The position numbers and the translations under genes are program-made. This document shows, one piece after another, positions 7,197-15,511 of a stretch of 33,167 bases of DNA. The notes under the pieces were generated by a model, which worked only from the letters and a program-made list of their open reading frames with translations, had not been told where the DNA came from and did no database searches. The DNA is taken from contig DJQK01000051.1 in NCBI GenBank assembly GCA_002437575.1, positions 6,832 to 39,998 of the forward strand, written 5' to 3'. Position 1 is the first letter of the stretch. Each line of letters opens with the position of its first letter. Source of the DNA: Clostridiales bacterium UBA6388 (GTDB taxonomy: Bacteria; Bacillota; Clostridia; Oscillospirales; Oscillospiraceae).

Positions 7197-8405
7197 TTAG
7201 TCGACGTAGTTGACGGTGATGCCTTCAACTTCGGGGTTGACGTTGTCGGAGTTGTTGTCGACAACGATCTCGCCGCTCTTCAGCTTGGCAAGGATGGCGT
7301 CGTACTGCTCCATGGTGAAGGTGTTGAATCTCCAGGAGGATTCAGCAGTCGGGATACCGACATAGTCGCCCTCGGCCAGAGAGTAGGTGAGGAACTTGCC
7401 GCCGTAGGTGGCTTCCCACTTACCAGCTTCCAGATCCGCAAGGATGGTCTCGGTGACGTTCTGAAGACCCTTCATCGCGGACGTGACGATGCACTCGTCG
7501 ATGTAGCTCTGGTCGACGTCAACGCCGACGACCTTTGCGCCGTGGATGTTGGCCGCTTCAACAGCAGAAGCATAGATGCCGCCGCCGCAGGCAAAGACGA
7601 TCTCAGTGCCATTGGTATACCAGCCTTCCATCTTTGCGGTGATGGAAGCATCCGGGTTGAACTGGCCTGCGTAGGTGTAGTTGCATTCGACCTCAACGCC
7701 AAGCTCCTTGGCCGCGTCGCGCGCGCCCTGGAGCCAGCCGTAGCCGTAACGGATAACAGCGGGAACTGCCATGCCGCCGAGGAAGCCGAGCTTGGTGTAG
7801 CCGTCCATCACGACAGCGTAGCCTGCCAGATAACCGGCCTGCTCTTCGGCAAACGTTGCGCAGACGACGTTTGCAGCGGGATCATAATACGTCGCATAGT
7901 CTTCGGTCAGATCGCCGGCGCCGACGTCGACAGCGATGAAGTAGACGTCCGGATACTGCTCCTGCTCACGCACGATCGTTGCACCGAACAGGTAGCCGGG
8001 CATGACGACGACATTCGCGCCTTCCTTGATGGCCTGATCGACAGAGATGCAGCGTGCGTCGGTGGAGTCTTCGGTGGGCTGATAGTAGGTGTACTCGATG
8101 CCGTTGGCCTCGCAGTAAGCCTTGACGCCCTGCCAGGTCGCCTGGTTGAAGGACTCGTCGTCGATGGTGCCGACGTCGGTCACGAGCGCGACCTTCTTGA
8201 TGACACCTTCTGCCTCGGTGGGCTGCTCTTCGGTGGCAGTCTCTTCTTCCTTGGCGGGCTCTTCGGTCGTGGTTTCTTCGGTGGTGGTTTCGGCAGCGGT
8301 CGTTTCTTCGGTCTTGGTTTCTTCTGCGGGCGCCTCATTCGACGCGCAGGCGACGAGACCCAGAACCATGACAGCTGCCAGAAGCAGAGCAAGGATCTTC
8401 TTCAT
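7197..8405 (-). CDS. BMP-family nucleoside-binding lipoprotein (PnrA/BmpA-like)
   Basis: A 402-residue extracellular substrate-binding lipoprotein. The signal peptide ends in a lipobox (LVAC, C20). A Thr/Glu-rich flexible linker covers about 21-67, then comes a periplasmic-binding fold: VALVTDVGTIDDESFNQ, the GTEIVFACGGG hinge region and VVGVDVDQSYID. The DVGTIDDESFNQ start is the hallmark of the BMP family, which binds purine and other nucleosides for ABC import. No permease or ATPase genes follow. It lies downstream of tdk-deoC-deoD-deoB-cdd, which supports nucleoside as ligand. It has its own promoter (8454-8482) and a strong terminator, suggesting higher expression than the enzymes upstream. 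Confidence 0.9.
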   Translation of the reverse strand: MKKILALLLAAVMVLGLVACASNEAPAEETKTEETTAAETTTEETTTEEPAKEEETATEEQPTEAEGVIKKVALVTDVGTIDDESFNQATWQGVKAYCEANGIEYTYYQPTEDSTDARCISVDQAIKEGANVVVMPGYLFGATIVREQEQYPDVYFIAVDVGAGDLTEDYATYYDPAANVVCATFAEEQAGYLAGYAVVMDGYTKLGFLGGMAVPAVIRYGYGWLQGARDAAKELGVEVECNYTYAGQFNPDASITAKMEGWYTNGTEIVFACGGGIYASAVEAANIHGAKVVGVDVDQSYIDECIVTSAMKGLQNVTETILADLEAGKWEATYGGKFLTYSLAEGDYVGIPTAESSWRFNTFTMEQYDAILAKLKSGEIVVDNNSDNVNPEVEGITVNYVD

Positions 8406-8453
8406 GTTCGTTCCTCCAATTATTTTGTATGTTTGCGGCTGAACCGCTAGCTT

Positions 8454-8482
8454 ATTATGGCACAGTTTCCCGGTAAAATCAA
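8454..8482 (-). promoter_or_regulatory. Internal promoter for the BMP lipoprotein gene
   Basis: On the minus strand: TTGATT (8477-8482), 17-nt spacer, CATAAT (8454-8459). It lies in the 93-nt gap after cdd and would let the binding protein be made in excess of the salvage enzymes. Confidence 0.6.
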
Positions 8483-8498
8483 GGTAAAATCGAGATTT

Positions 8499-8915
8499 TT
8501 ACGTTTCCTTCATATATTCGCTGGCGCGGAAGCCGTATGGCATGAAGTCGGACAGCGAAACTGCCCTGTACGTGCCGTCCTGCTTTCCCATATAAATGAG
8601 AAAGTCCGGCCCGCAGAATTCCAGCATTACCTGCCGGCAAACGCCGCAGGGCGGGAAAAAGTCCGACGCGACGCCGTTTTTGCCGCCCACGACGGCAATC
8701 GCCTCAAAATCGCGCTTTCCTTCAAACACCGCGGTAAAGATCGCCGTGCGCTCGGCGCAGTTCGAAGGCCCATAGGCTGCGTTTTCGATGTTCGCGCCGC
8801 AAACGACGCTTCCGTCCCTGCATAAAAGAGCCGCGCCGACCTTGTAGCCGGAATACGGCGCGTAAGCCCGCTGCATGGCGTCCAATGCCATGGATACGAG
8901 TTTTTCGGGGGTCAT
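8499..8915 (-). CDS. cdd: Cytidine deaminase
   Basis: Deaminates cytidine and deoxycytidine to (deoxy)uridine in pyrimidine salvage. This is the 138-residue small tetrameric type. The zinc site is C53-A-E55 and P89-C90-G-V-C93 (tetrameric enzymes use three cysteines), with the substrate segment GANIENAAYG. The ATG at 8915 has AGGAGG upstream; the frame stays open to 9206 but that part overlaps deoB and is not Cdd-like. The gap to deoB is 32 nt, consistent with one operon. Confidence 0.95.
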   Translation of the reverse strand: MTPEKLVSMALDAMQRAYAPYSGYKVGAALLCRDGSVVCGANIENAAYGPSNCAERTAIFTAVFEGKRDFEAIAVVGGKNGVASDFFPPCGVCRQVMLEFCGPDFLIYMGKQDGTYRAVSLSDFMPYGFRASEYMKET

Positions 8916-8947
8916 GATACGTCCTCCTTCCAAAAAAGTGTCAGATG

Positions 8948-10105
8948 TTATATGATCTCCTTCGCAAAGCTGTTGCCCGGGGTCTGGTACGAAACGTCCA
9001 GAAGCTCCGCGACCGTCGCCGCAATGTCGCAGAAGCCGAGCCGCGTGCCGAGATTGCCGGGCCTGACCGCCTTGCCGATGGCCAGCATCGGGATATACTC
9101 TCTCGTGTGGTCGGTGTGCTTGAGATAGCCGGGGTCGCAGCCGTGGTCGGCGGTCACGATGACAAGATCGTCCTCGTGCAGCTTGTCCAAAAAGCCCGGC
9201 AGCCACTGGTCAAATTCGTGAAGCGCCTGCGCGTAGCCGTCGATGTTCCGCCGGTGGCCGTAGAGCATATCAAAGTCCACGAGGTTCACGAAGCAAAGAC
9301 CGGTAAAGTCCTTGTCCGCGTAGGCCATCGTCTTCTCGAGCCCGTCGGCGTTGCCGGTCGTGTAGGTAAACTCGGTCATGCCGCGGCCTGCAAAAATGTC
9401 GTGGATCTTGCCGACGGCGATCATGTCCTTGCCCTGCTCCACGATGGCGTCGAGAACCGTCTTCTTCGGCGGCTCGATGGAAAAATCGTGCCGTCTCGGC
9501 GTTCTGGTGTAGGGCCACTCGCCGGTAAAGGGCCGCGCGATGACTCTTCCTACGCCGTGCTCGCCCATGAGAAGCTTCCGCGCGATGCGGCAGTATTCAT
9601 AGAGCTGCTCGGGCGGAACGACGTCTTCATGCGCCGCGATCTGGAACACGGAATCAGCCGAGGTGTAGACGATCAAAGCGCCCGTTTCGACCTGTTCTCT
9701 TCCGTAGTCCCGGATGACATCGGTGCCCGAATAGGGAAGATTGCACAGGACCTTCCGCCCCGTGAGGCGCGAAAATTCGTCGATGACGTCTTTGGGGAAG
9801 CCGTGCGGATACGTCGGCAGCGGATTTTCAGACACCACGCCCGCGATCTCCCAATGGCCGATGGTCGTGTCCTTGCCCATCGAGCGCTCCTGCAATCTTG
9901 CAAGCGCCATCGCGGGCGCGCACTTCGGCAGATAGTCGATGCCGTCCAGGTTCCCGAGCCCCATCGACACAAGGTTCGTCATGTCGAATTTCGAAGACGT
10001 CGCGCAGCGTCTGAGCGTATCGGCCCCGACGTCTCCGAACTTGTCCGCGTCCGGCTCAAAGCCCACGCCGCACGAGTCGAGCACGATCAGAAAAATACGT
10101 TTCAT
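8948..10105 (-). CDS. deoB: Phosphopentomutase DeoB
   Basis: Converts (deoxy)ribose-1-phosphate to the 5-phosphate, the step between DeoD and DeoC. It is an alkaline-phosphatase-superfamily metalloenzyme; 385 residues is the family length. Visible motifs: VLDSCGVG at the start (metal ligand D9), DKFGDVGADT, the GKDTTIGHWE phospho-acceptor threonine loop, and ADHGCDPG with metal ligands near the C-terminus. The ATG at 10105 is preferred over 10114 because AAAGGA is 9-10 nt upstream of the former but abuts the latter. A terminator-like hairpin lies immediately upstream (10126-10149). Confidence 0.95.
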   Translation of the reverse strand: MKRIFLIVLDSCGVGFEPDADKFGDVGADTLRRCATSSKFDMTNLVSMGLGNLDGIDYLPKCAPAMALARLQERSMGKDTTIGHWEIAGVVSENPLPTYPHGFPKDVIDEFSRLTGRKVLCNLPYSGTDVIRDYGREQVETGALIVYTSADSVFQIAAHEDVVPPEQLYEYCRIARKLLMGEHGVGRVIARPFTGEWPYTRTPRRHDFSIEPPKKTVLDAIVEQGKDMIAVGKIHDIFAGRGMTEFTYTTGNADGLEKTMAYADKDFTGLCFVNLVDFDMLYGHRRNIDGYAQALHEFDQWLPGFLDKLHEDDLVIVTADHGCDPGYLKHTDHTREYIPMLAIGKAVRPGNLGTRLGFCDIAATVAELLDVSYQTPGNSFAKEII

Positions 10106-10125
10106 AAACTTCATCCTTTCCGGTC

Positions 10126-10149
10126 AAAAAAGTGCCGCAAAAGCAGCAC
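10126..10149 (-). terminator. Intra-operon terminator-like hairpin before deoB
   Basis: Minus-strand GTGCTGC-TTTT-GCGGCAC (one G-U pair) followed by six T, between the deoD stop and the deoB ribosome site. It probably causes partial termination inside the operon. Confidence 0.6.
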
Positions 10150-10158
10150 CTTTCTGCA

Positions 10159-10902
10159 TTATTTTTCGAGCTTCACCGCGGTCCTGAGCGCCAGCTCCAT
10201 CATCTGCGTAAAGCCGTTCTGCCGCTCTTCGGCGGTGGTGGCCTCGTGGTGGAGGATATGGTCAGAGACCGCGCAGATGGCAAGCGCGCGCTTGCCGCAC
10301 CGCGCCGCGTTCATGTAGAGCGCAGCTGCTTCCATTTCAACGGCGAGAACGCCCATCTTCTGCCAGCCGTAATTGGCCTGCCAGCCGTCGGGCATATCGC
10401 CGTCGTCGCCGTAGAACCGGTCGGAGGACAGAATATTGCCCACGTGATACGGTGCGCCCATTTCCTTCGCCGTCTCGACGCAAGTTTCCAGCATATGATA
10501 GTCCGCGATCGGCGCGAACGAACCGGCCAGATGGTACTGCTCGGCCCAGTTGGAGTCTGTGCACGCGCCCTGACCGATGACGATGTCGCGCAGCTTGATG
10601 TTCTCCTGCAAAGCGCCGGTCGAACCGATGCGCATGATGTTTTCTACGCCGAAAACCGTATACAGCTCCCACGAGTAGATGCCGATCGAGGGCATACCCA
10701 TGCCGGAGGCCATCACGGAGACCTTCACGCCGTCATACGTGCCGGTGTAGCCCTGCACGCCGCGGACGTTATTGACCAGAACCGGGCTTGCGAGAAAATG
10801 CTCCGCAATATACTTTGCCCGCAGGGGATCGCCGGGCATGAGCACCGTCCGGCCGAAATCGCCGGGCTTGGCGTCAATGTGCGGGGTCGGGTAGTTCGCC
10901 AT
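10159..10902 (-). CDS. deoD: Purine-nucleoside phosphorylase, DeoD type
   Basis: Phosphorolyses purine (deoxy)nucleosides to base plus (deoxy)ribose-1-phosphate. The 247 residues are the hexameric DeoD type. Motifs: VLMPGDPLRAKYIAE at the phosphate site, VMASGMGMPSIGIY (family signature), GSTGALQ, the substrate segment AVEMEAAALYM and catalytic D in AVSDHIL. AAGGAG precedes the ATG. It lies 34 nt after deoC in the same direction. Confidence 0.96.
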   Translation of the reverse strand: MANYPTPHIDAKPGDFGRTVLMPGDPLRAKYIAEHFLASPVLVNNVRGVQGYTGTYDGVKVSVMASGMGMPSIGIYSWELYTVFGVENIMRIGSTGALQENIKLRDIVIGQGACTDSNWAEQYHLAGSFAPIADYHMLETCVETAKEMGAPYHVGNILSSDRFYGDDGDMPDGWQANYGWQKMGVLAVEMEAAALYMNAARCGKRALAICAVSDHILHHEATTAEERQNGFTQMMELALRTAVKLEK

Positions 10903-10936
10903 AGTACATTCTCCTTATCATATAGTATGGGGAAGG

Positions 10937-11599
10937 TTATCCTTCCTGCTCCATTTTCTTGACGATCTTCACAACGCGGCTCGTGCCGAGTCTGGACGCG
11001 CCGAGCTCGATAAACTTTTCCGCGTCCTCGAGTGAAGAAATGCCGCCCGCGGCCTTGATCTTCACGCCGGGCGCCACGTGCTGGGAGAACAGCTCCACAT
11101 CGTGGAACGTTGCGCCGCCGGTCGAAAAACCGGTCGAGGTCTTGATAAAGTCCGCGCCGGATTTAGACACGATCTGGCACATCTTGATCTTTTCCTCGTC
11201 GGTGAGCAAACACGTCTCAATGATGACCTTCAGAAGCTTTCCGCGGCAAGCCGCCTTCACGGCCTTGATCTCGTCCAGAAGCGCGTCCCATTTCTGATCC
11301 TTCACCCAGCCGATGTTGATGACCATGTCCACTTCATCCGCGCCGTTTTCGACTGCGTCGCTGGCCTCGAAGCACTTGCTCTTCGTCGTGTCGTAGCCGT
11401 TCGGAAAACCGATGACCGTGCAGATGGGAAGCTTGTCTCCCACGTATTCCTTCGCCTGCTTGACGTAGGACGCCGGAATGCAGACCGACGCCGTCTGATA
11501 CTTCATCCCATCGTCGCAGATCGCCTTGATCTCTTCCCACGTCGCGGTTTGCGCCAGTAACGTATGGTCGCATTTACTTAAGATCTCTTTCACTTCCAT
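10937..11599 (-). CDS. deoC: Deoxyribose-phosphate aldolase
   Basis: Cleaves 2-deoxyribose-5-phosphate to glyceraldehyde-3-phosphate and acetaldehyde, the exit of deoxynucleoside breakdown. A 220-residue class I aldolase. The Schiff-base lysine is K153 in FIKTSTGF, with the proton-relay K182 in KIKAAGG and D91 in ADEVDMVIN. The start lies inside the tdk gene (26-nt overlap), so the two are translationally linked. The product order from here (DeoC, DeoD, DeoB) covers the whole catabolic route. Confidence 0.97.
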   Translation of the reverse strand: MEVKEILSKCDHTLLAQTATWEEIKAICDDGMKYQTASVCIPASYVKQAKEYVGDKLPICTVIGFPNGYDTTKSKCFEASDAVENGADEVDMVINIGWVKDQKWDALLDEIKAVKAACRGKLLKVIIETCLLTDEEKIKMCQIVSKSGADFIKTSTGFSTGGATFHDVELFSQHVAPGVKIKAAGGISSLEDAEKFIELGASRLGTSRVVKIVKKMEQEG

Positions 11600-12188
11600 G
11601 AAGCAGTTCCACCTTTCTATGCTGCAAAATATAGTCCTGATAGCACTTATGGCACATCGCGATATAGCTGTCGTTTCCGCCGAGCAGCACCTGATCGCCT
11701 TCCGTCACCACATACCCATCCGCGCCGATTCTCGCGTTGGTCGTGGCCTTCCGGCCGCAGTCGCAGATGGTCTTGATCTCGGTGATGGAGTCGGCCAGCT
11801 CAAAAAGCCGCCGGCTGCCCGGAAACAGCTTCGTCTGAAAATCCGTCCTGAGCCCGAAGCACAAAACCGGCAGATCTTCCCGGTCGACCAATTCCCGCAG
11901 CTGATCGATCTGCGCCGCCGCCATGAACTGGCACTCGTCGACGATGATCACGTCCGCCTTTTCCCGCGCGTGATAAAGCGCCCGGATATCCGCGTCCTGC
12001 CGGACCGCCTCGCACGCGGACGAAAGCCCGATGCGCGACTTGAGCGTGAACTGTCCGTCTCTGGAATCGGCCGCCGGTTTGATGAGCCAGACCTTCATGC
12101 CGCGCTCTTCATAATTGTACTTCGTGATCAAGGCCGTCGCGGTCTTGCTCGAGCCCATCGCGCCATACTTGAAATAAAGCTTCGCCAT
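11574..12188 (-). CDS. tdk: Thymidine kinase (type II, zinc-containing)
   Basis: Phosphorylates thymidine and deoxyuridine using ATP. The 204 residues match the TK1-like bacterial type. P-loop GAMGSSKT is at 9-16, Walker-B/lasso DECQF at 84-88, and the structural zinc cysteines are C142, C144, C179 and C182. It heads the nucleoside operon: promoter at 12218-12246, ribosome site GGGAGGG before the ATG, and a 26-nt overlap with deoC. A tdk in first place puts salvage and breakdown of deoxynucleosides under one control. Confidence 0.96.
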   Translation of the reverse strand: MAKLYFKYGAMGSSKTATALITKYNYEERGMKVWLIKPAADSRDGQFTLKSRIGLSSACEAVRQDADIRALYHAREKADVIIVDECQFMAAAQIDQLRELVDREDLPVLCFGLRTDFQTKLFPGSRRLFELADSITEIKTICDCGRKATTNARIGADGYVVTEGDQVLLGGNDSYIAMCHKCYQDYILQHRKVELLHGSERDLK

Positions 12189-12211
12189 ATGACCCTCCCA
12201 AAAAGGTTGTA

Positions 12212-12253
12212 CCCCATATTATACAATAGATAACCCCATTTTGGAACCCCCAT
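12212..12253 (-). promoter_or_regulatory. tdk operon promoter with three ATGGGG repeats
   Basis: On the minus strand: TTCCAA (12241-12246, weak -35), 17-nt spacer, perfect TATAAT (12218-12223). ATGGGG occurs three times: just after the -10 (12212-12217), in the spacer (12234-12239) and just upstream of the -35 (12248-12253). This is a possible operator cluster for a nucleoside-responsive regulator. Confidence 0.55.
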
Positions 12254-12289
12254 ATTTTCGCCCCACATCGGCCCGCCCCTCCCGCCTGT

Positions 12290-12318
12290 TTGTAACAAAC
12301 CCGCCGCCAATGTTACAA
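12290..12318. promoter_or_regulatory. Perfect inverted repeat upstream of the SLH-protein promoter
   Basis: TTGTAACA (12290-12297) and TGTTACAA (12311-12318) are perfect complements separated by 13 nt. The repeat ends 25 nt before the -35 box of the SLH gene, where an activator could bind. No regulator is known. Confidence 0.4.
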
Positions 12319-12343
12319 GAACATTACAACTCCCCCGCGCCCC

Positions 12344-12372
12344 TTGACCTTTTTCGCGCGATGATTTATGAT
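12344..12372 (+). promoter_or_regulatory. sigA promoter of the SLH surface protein
   Basis: TTGACC (12344-12349), 17-nt spacer, TATGAT (12367-12372). The leader of about 60 nt ends in a full AGGAGG at 12426-12431, 8 nt before the ATG at 12440. Confidence 0.8.
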
Positions 12373-12439
12373 ACTGCCAGATGATGGCCAAGGGGCAATT
12401 TGTCCTGCGGCGATCAAATTTAGACAGGAGGAACACTCA

Positions 12440-15400
12440 ATGAAGAACTTCAAAAAGGTTCTTGCGCTGGTGCTGGTTCTGGCCACTCTGATGGGCTTTG
12501 CAACCGTCGCCGGCGCAGAGTACAAGGACGAAGCCGATATCTCCGCTGACTACAGCGAAGCGATCCAGGTCCTTGAGCTGATTGAGACCATGGAAGGCTA
12601 TCCCGATGGCACTTTCGGTCCCAAGAAGACGATCACCCGTGAAGAGGCTGCGAAGCTGATCGCGATCTTTGACAACAAGGATTCCGACATCAGCACGTAC
12701 TACACCTCGATCAACCCCTTTGCCGATGAAAAGGGCCGCTGGGGCGAGTCCTATGTTGGTTACGGCTATCGCGCTGGCATCATCGCCGGCATGAACGCCA
12801 CCACCTACGCTCCCACCGCCAACGTCACCGGCACCCAGTTCCTGAAGATGGCTCTGGTCACCCTGGGCTACGATCAGGAAGCAGAAGGCTTTGTCGGCTC
12901 GTCCTGGGCTGTCAACGTTCTGGCTCTGGCTCGCAAGCTCGACCTCATCGACGGTCTGGCTGACGGCTGGAAGGCAGAGGCTGACCTGACCCGTGAAGAG
13001 GCTGCGCAGATCCTTCTCAACACCCTGAAGGCTGACACTGTCGAGTACGCACAGGAAGCCAAGCAGGTTGGTTTCAACGCTGGTAAGGACGCCAAGACTG
13101 GCAACTACATCTGGAACGGCCGTATCTACCTGACCGTTGCTGGCGCTGTCTCCACCGGCAACAAGCTCTACAAGGACTTCGGTCTGGAAAAGGGCACTTC
13201 CTACGACGCTTTCTATCGTCCCTACACCAAGTGGACGAAGGGCGACGACTCCGTCGAGATCATGGAAGCTCCGAAGGCTACCTTCACCACTCGCTTCTCC
13301 GCTTGCGACCTGCTCAAGGAGCTCGGCGTCAAGGAGACTGACCGCGATACCATGATCGTTGTCGACTATGTCATCAACAACGGCGAATTCGCTGGTTACA
13401 ACGCTCCTCTGATGACTAGCAACACCAAGTACAATAACGACAGATACAACGTTTCCGAGACCTATACCGCAAGACCCGTCGGTATGCTGAACCTCGAGCA
13501 CAAGAACTTTATCGATGAGTCTCAGTTCGGCTTCTGGAGCCACGAGACTTCCACCTGCGCTGATGCCAAGGCTGCAAAGCAGGGCGCACAGGGCACGCTG
13601 ACTCAGGTCTTCTACAACGGCAAGGACTCCGAGGGCAACAAGCACTACTACGTTGTCTCCATCGAGACCTGGCTGGCCAAGGTTGGCACTGTCACCACCA
13701 AGACCACCGCTCGTGACGATCACACCAGAACGACTGGTTCCGTCAAGCTTGAGGAAGTCTACACGCACGACCTCGTTTCCACGGCTAACCCGGACAACCA
13801 TCTCGAGAACTTTGGCGCGTACTCTGACGCGAAGAACGAAGCCGTTGCTCAGACCGGCGCCGACGCTGCTCTGCAGCAGGTTATCGCCGCCCTCAAGAGC
13901 AACAACAAGTCTCTGACCTATGACGATCCCACTGGCATCGCCAAGGGCGACTATGTCCTGCTCACCTACTCCTTCGAGTCCGGCGAAGTTGAGTCCCTCG
14001 ACGTTGTCGAAGGTAAGGACGGCCGCTACAACGGCTACAAGTACCAGAAGGTCGCTGAGAACCCCTCCGAGACTCGTATCGATGGTGAGTACGTCACCGA
14101 CGCTGTCCACTTCAACAAGGGCTACGATACGTCCAAGGCTGGCGAGTTCGGCACCTACACCTTCTACTATGACGCATACGGCAATGTCATCGGCATGTTC
14201 GATGCTGCTGATACCTCCAAGTACGCTGTCATTGACGCTGCATGGATGACCTTCACCGGCAAGGGCGTTGCTGACCTCAAGGCTGACGTTGTTGGCCTCG
14301 ACGCGAAGACCGCTGAAGAGAGCTCCATTAAGGACTTCAAGACGCACGCTGAACTGTGGGCAGCACTTCCGTATTTCAACAGCACCGGTTGGGATGATGA
14401 CGACTTCGCATACAGTGTTGCAAAGGGCCTCAAGCTCTACACCAATGGCGAAGGCCAGAAGGACTTCAAGCCGCTGTACGACCACCTGTATAAGGCAAGC
14501 GTTGACTCCAACGGCAAGTACACTCTCGAGTTTGACTCCGATGTGCAGAAGTCCACTGCTTATACTGAGATCAAGGTCAGCAGCAAGACTCCGTACATGA
14601 CTCTGATCAATGGCTCGACCGAGCATAAGGTCGCCCTGACTTCCAACACGCAGTTCCTCGTCCACAACATGGACGGCACGTACTCTGCGTACACCGGCTT
14701 CAAGAATGTCCCGTCCCTGCTGGCTCACTATGCTGAGTGGGTCATGGACGATGACAATGATTTCGCTGATGTTGTCTACCTGTGCAAGGACGTCTACACC
14801 ACCGATAGCAAGTTCATCGCGTTTGTTGGCGAACCCGCGAACACGCGCCTCGAAGAAGCTGTTGTTGACGGCGCTTCCTACTACGGCCTTGAAGTTTACG
14901 TTGGCGCTGAGGCGAAGACTGTCTACCTGAAGAAGGAAGTCATGCAGAATTACTTCAATGCGACTTCTGCATTCAAGGCTGGCTTCTATCAGTTCCAGTA
15001 CCTCACCGTTGAGGATGTCGAGATCGTCGACGTCGTCAAGGGCCCGCAGGGCGCTCCGAACGGTCTGACTGCGCTGAGCGACAATCAGAAGTATCTGGCA
15101 GAGTCTGTGGATGTCCACGACTTTAACGACGCTGGTACTGTCATCCAGGTTCAGAAGTCTGGCTCCTCCGATATTGATATCTACTCGCTGGCTGACGATT
15201 GCAAGATCTACGCGATCTACAAGGATGCTGTCGACGAGGATATCGATGTGGACTACATCGTTAACACCTTCAAGTACACTGATACTGCACCGAACGGCTA
15301 CATCACCGACTCTGCTTACAATGTCTATCTTGAGCTGAACGACGATGATCAGGTCATCAACCTGTACTACGTCCTTCCGAACAACGCAGCTGCGCACTAA
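12440..15400 (+). CDS. SLH-domain cell-surface (S-layer-like) protein
   Basis: A 986-residue exported protein. Residues 1-26 are a signal peptide (MKNFKK, hydrophobic core, AGA cleavage region). Three S-layer-homology modules follow at about 36-77 (EGYPDGTFGPKKTITREEAAKL), 90-145 and 150-200 (second LTREEAAQIL). These anchor to pyruvylated wall polymers. The remaining about 780 residues are acidic, Tyr/Asp/Lys-rich and of unrecognised fold. There are no catalytic motifs, so it is probably a structural S-layer or adhesin. Codon use is very biased (GCT, GTT, AAG, GAC, CTG), unlike its neighbours and as expected for very high expression. The ATG at 12440 is chosen over an upstream ATG at 12368, which falls in the promoter. 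It is monocistronic with a strong terminator. Confidence 0.9.
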   Translation: MKNFKKVLALVLVLATLMGFATVAGAEYKDEADISADYSEAIQVLELIETMEGYPDGTFGPKKTITREEAAKLIAIFDNKDSDISTYYTSINPFADEKGRWGESYVGYGYRAGIIAGMNATTYAPTANVTGTQFLKMALVTLGYDQEAEGFVGSSWAVNVLALARKLDLIDGLADGWKAEADLTREEAAQILLNTLKADTVEYAQEAKQVGFNAGKDAKTGNYIWNGRIYLTVAGAVSTGNKLYKDFGLEKGTSYDAFYRPYTKWTKGDDSVEIMEAPKATFTTRFSACDLLKELGVKETDRDTMIVVDYVINNGEFAGYNAPLMTSNTKYNNDRYNVSETYTARPVGMLNLEHKNFIDESQFGFWSHETSTCADAKAAKQGAQGTLTQVFYNGKDSEGNKHYYVVSIETWLAKVGTVTTKTTARDDHTRTTGSVKLEEVYTHDLVSTANPDNHLENFGAYSDAKNEAVAQTGADAALQQVIAALKSNNKSLTYDDPTGIAKGDYVLLTYSFESGEVESLDVVEGKDGRYNGYKYQKVAENPSETRIDGEYVTDAVHFNKGYDTSKAGEFGTYTFYYDAYGNVIGMFDAADTSKYAVIDAAWMTFTGKGVADLKADVVGLDAKTAEESSIKDFKTHAELWAALPYFNSTGWDDDDFAYSVAKGLKLYTNGEGQKDFKPLYDHLYKASVDSNGKYTLEFDSDVQKSTAYTEIKVSSKTPYMTLINGSTEHKVALTSNTQFLVHNMDGTYSAYTGFKNVPSLLAHYAEWVMDDDNDFADVVYLCKDVYTTDSKFIAFVGEPANTRLEEAVVDGASYYGLEVYVGAEAKTVYLKKEVMQNYFNATSAFKAGFYQFQYLTVEDVEIVDVVKGPQGAPNGLTALSDNQKYLAESVDVHDFNDAGTVIQVQKSGSSDIDIYSLADDCKIYAIYKDAVDEDIDVDYIVNTFKYTDTAPNGYITDSAYNVYLELNDDDQVINLYYVLPNNAAAH

Positions 15401-15442
15401 TCCGAACCTTTTATAAGTTCAGATCAAGCAACTCCTAAAAAG

Positions 15443-15471
15443 AACCCCGGGGCTCTCGCCCCGGGGTTTTT
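15443..15471 (+). terminator. Strong terminator of the SLH-protein gene
   Basis: AACCCCGGGGC pairs with GCCCCGGGGTT around loop TCTC, followed by a T run. It lies about 40 nt after the stop codon. Confidence 0.93.
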
Positions 15472-15477
15472 CCCCTC

Positions 15478-15505
15478 TTGACAAATCCCAGCCGTAAGCT
15501 ATAAT
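15478..15505 (+). promoter_or_regulatory. Consensus promoter of a short convergent RNA
   Basis: Both hexamers are perfect: TTGACA (15478-15483), 16-nt spacer, TATAAT (15500-15505). It is the strongest promoter in the window, yet no protein gene follows on that strand for more than 14 kb. The predicted transcript start is near 15512. Confidence 0.8.
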
Positions 15506-15511
15506 AAAACC

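Noticed and set aside
12437..15397. 986-codon open frame on the minus strand, opposite the SLH gene
   Set aside because: It mirrors the SLH gene exactly, has no ribosome site and arises from that gene's codon bias; the translation is a Val/Leu/Ser-rich shadow.
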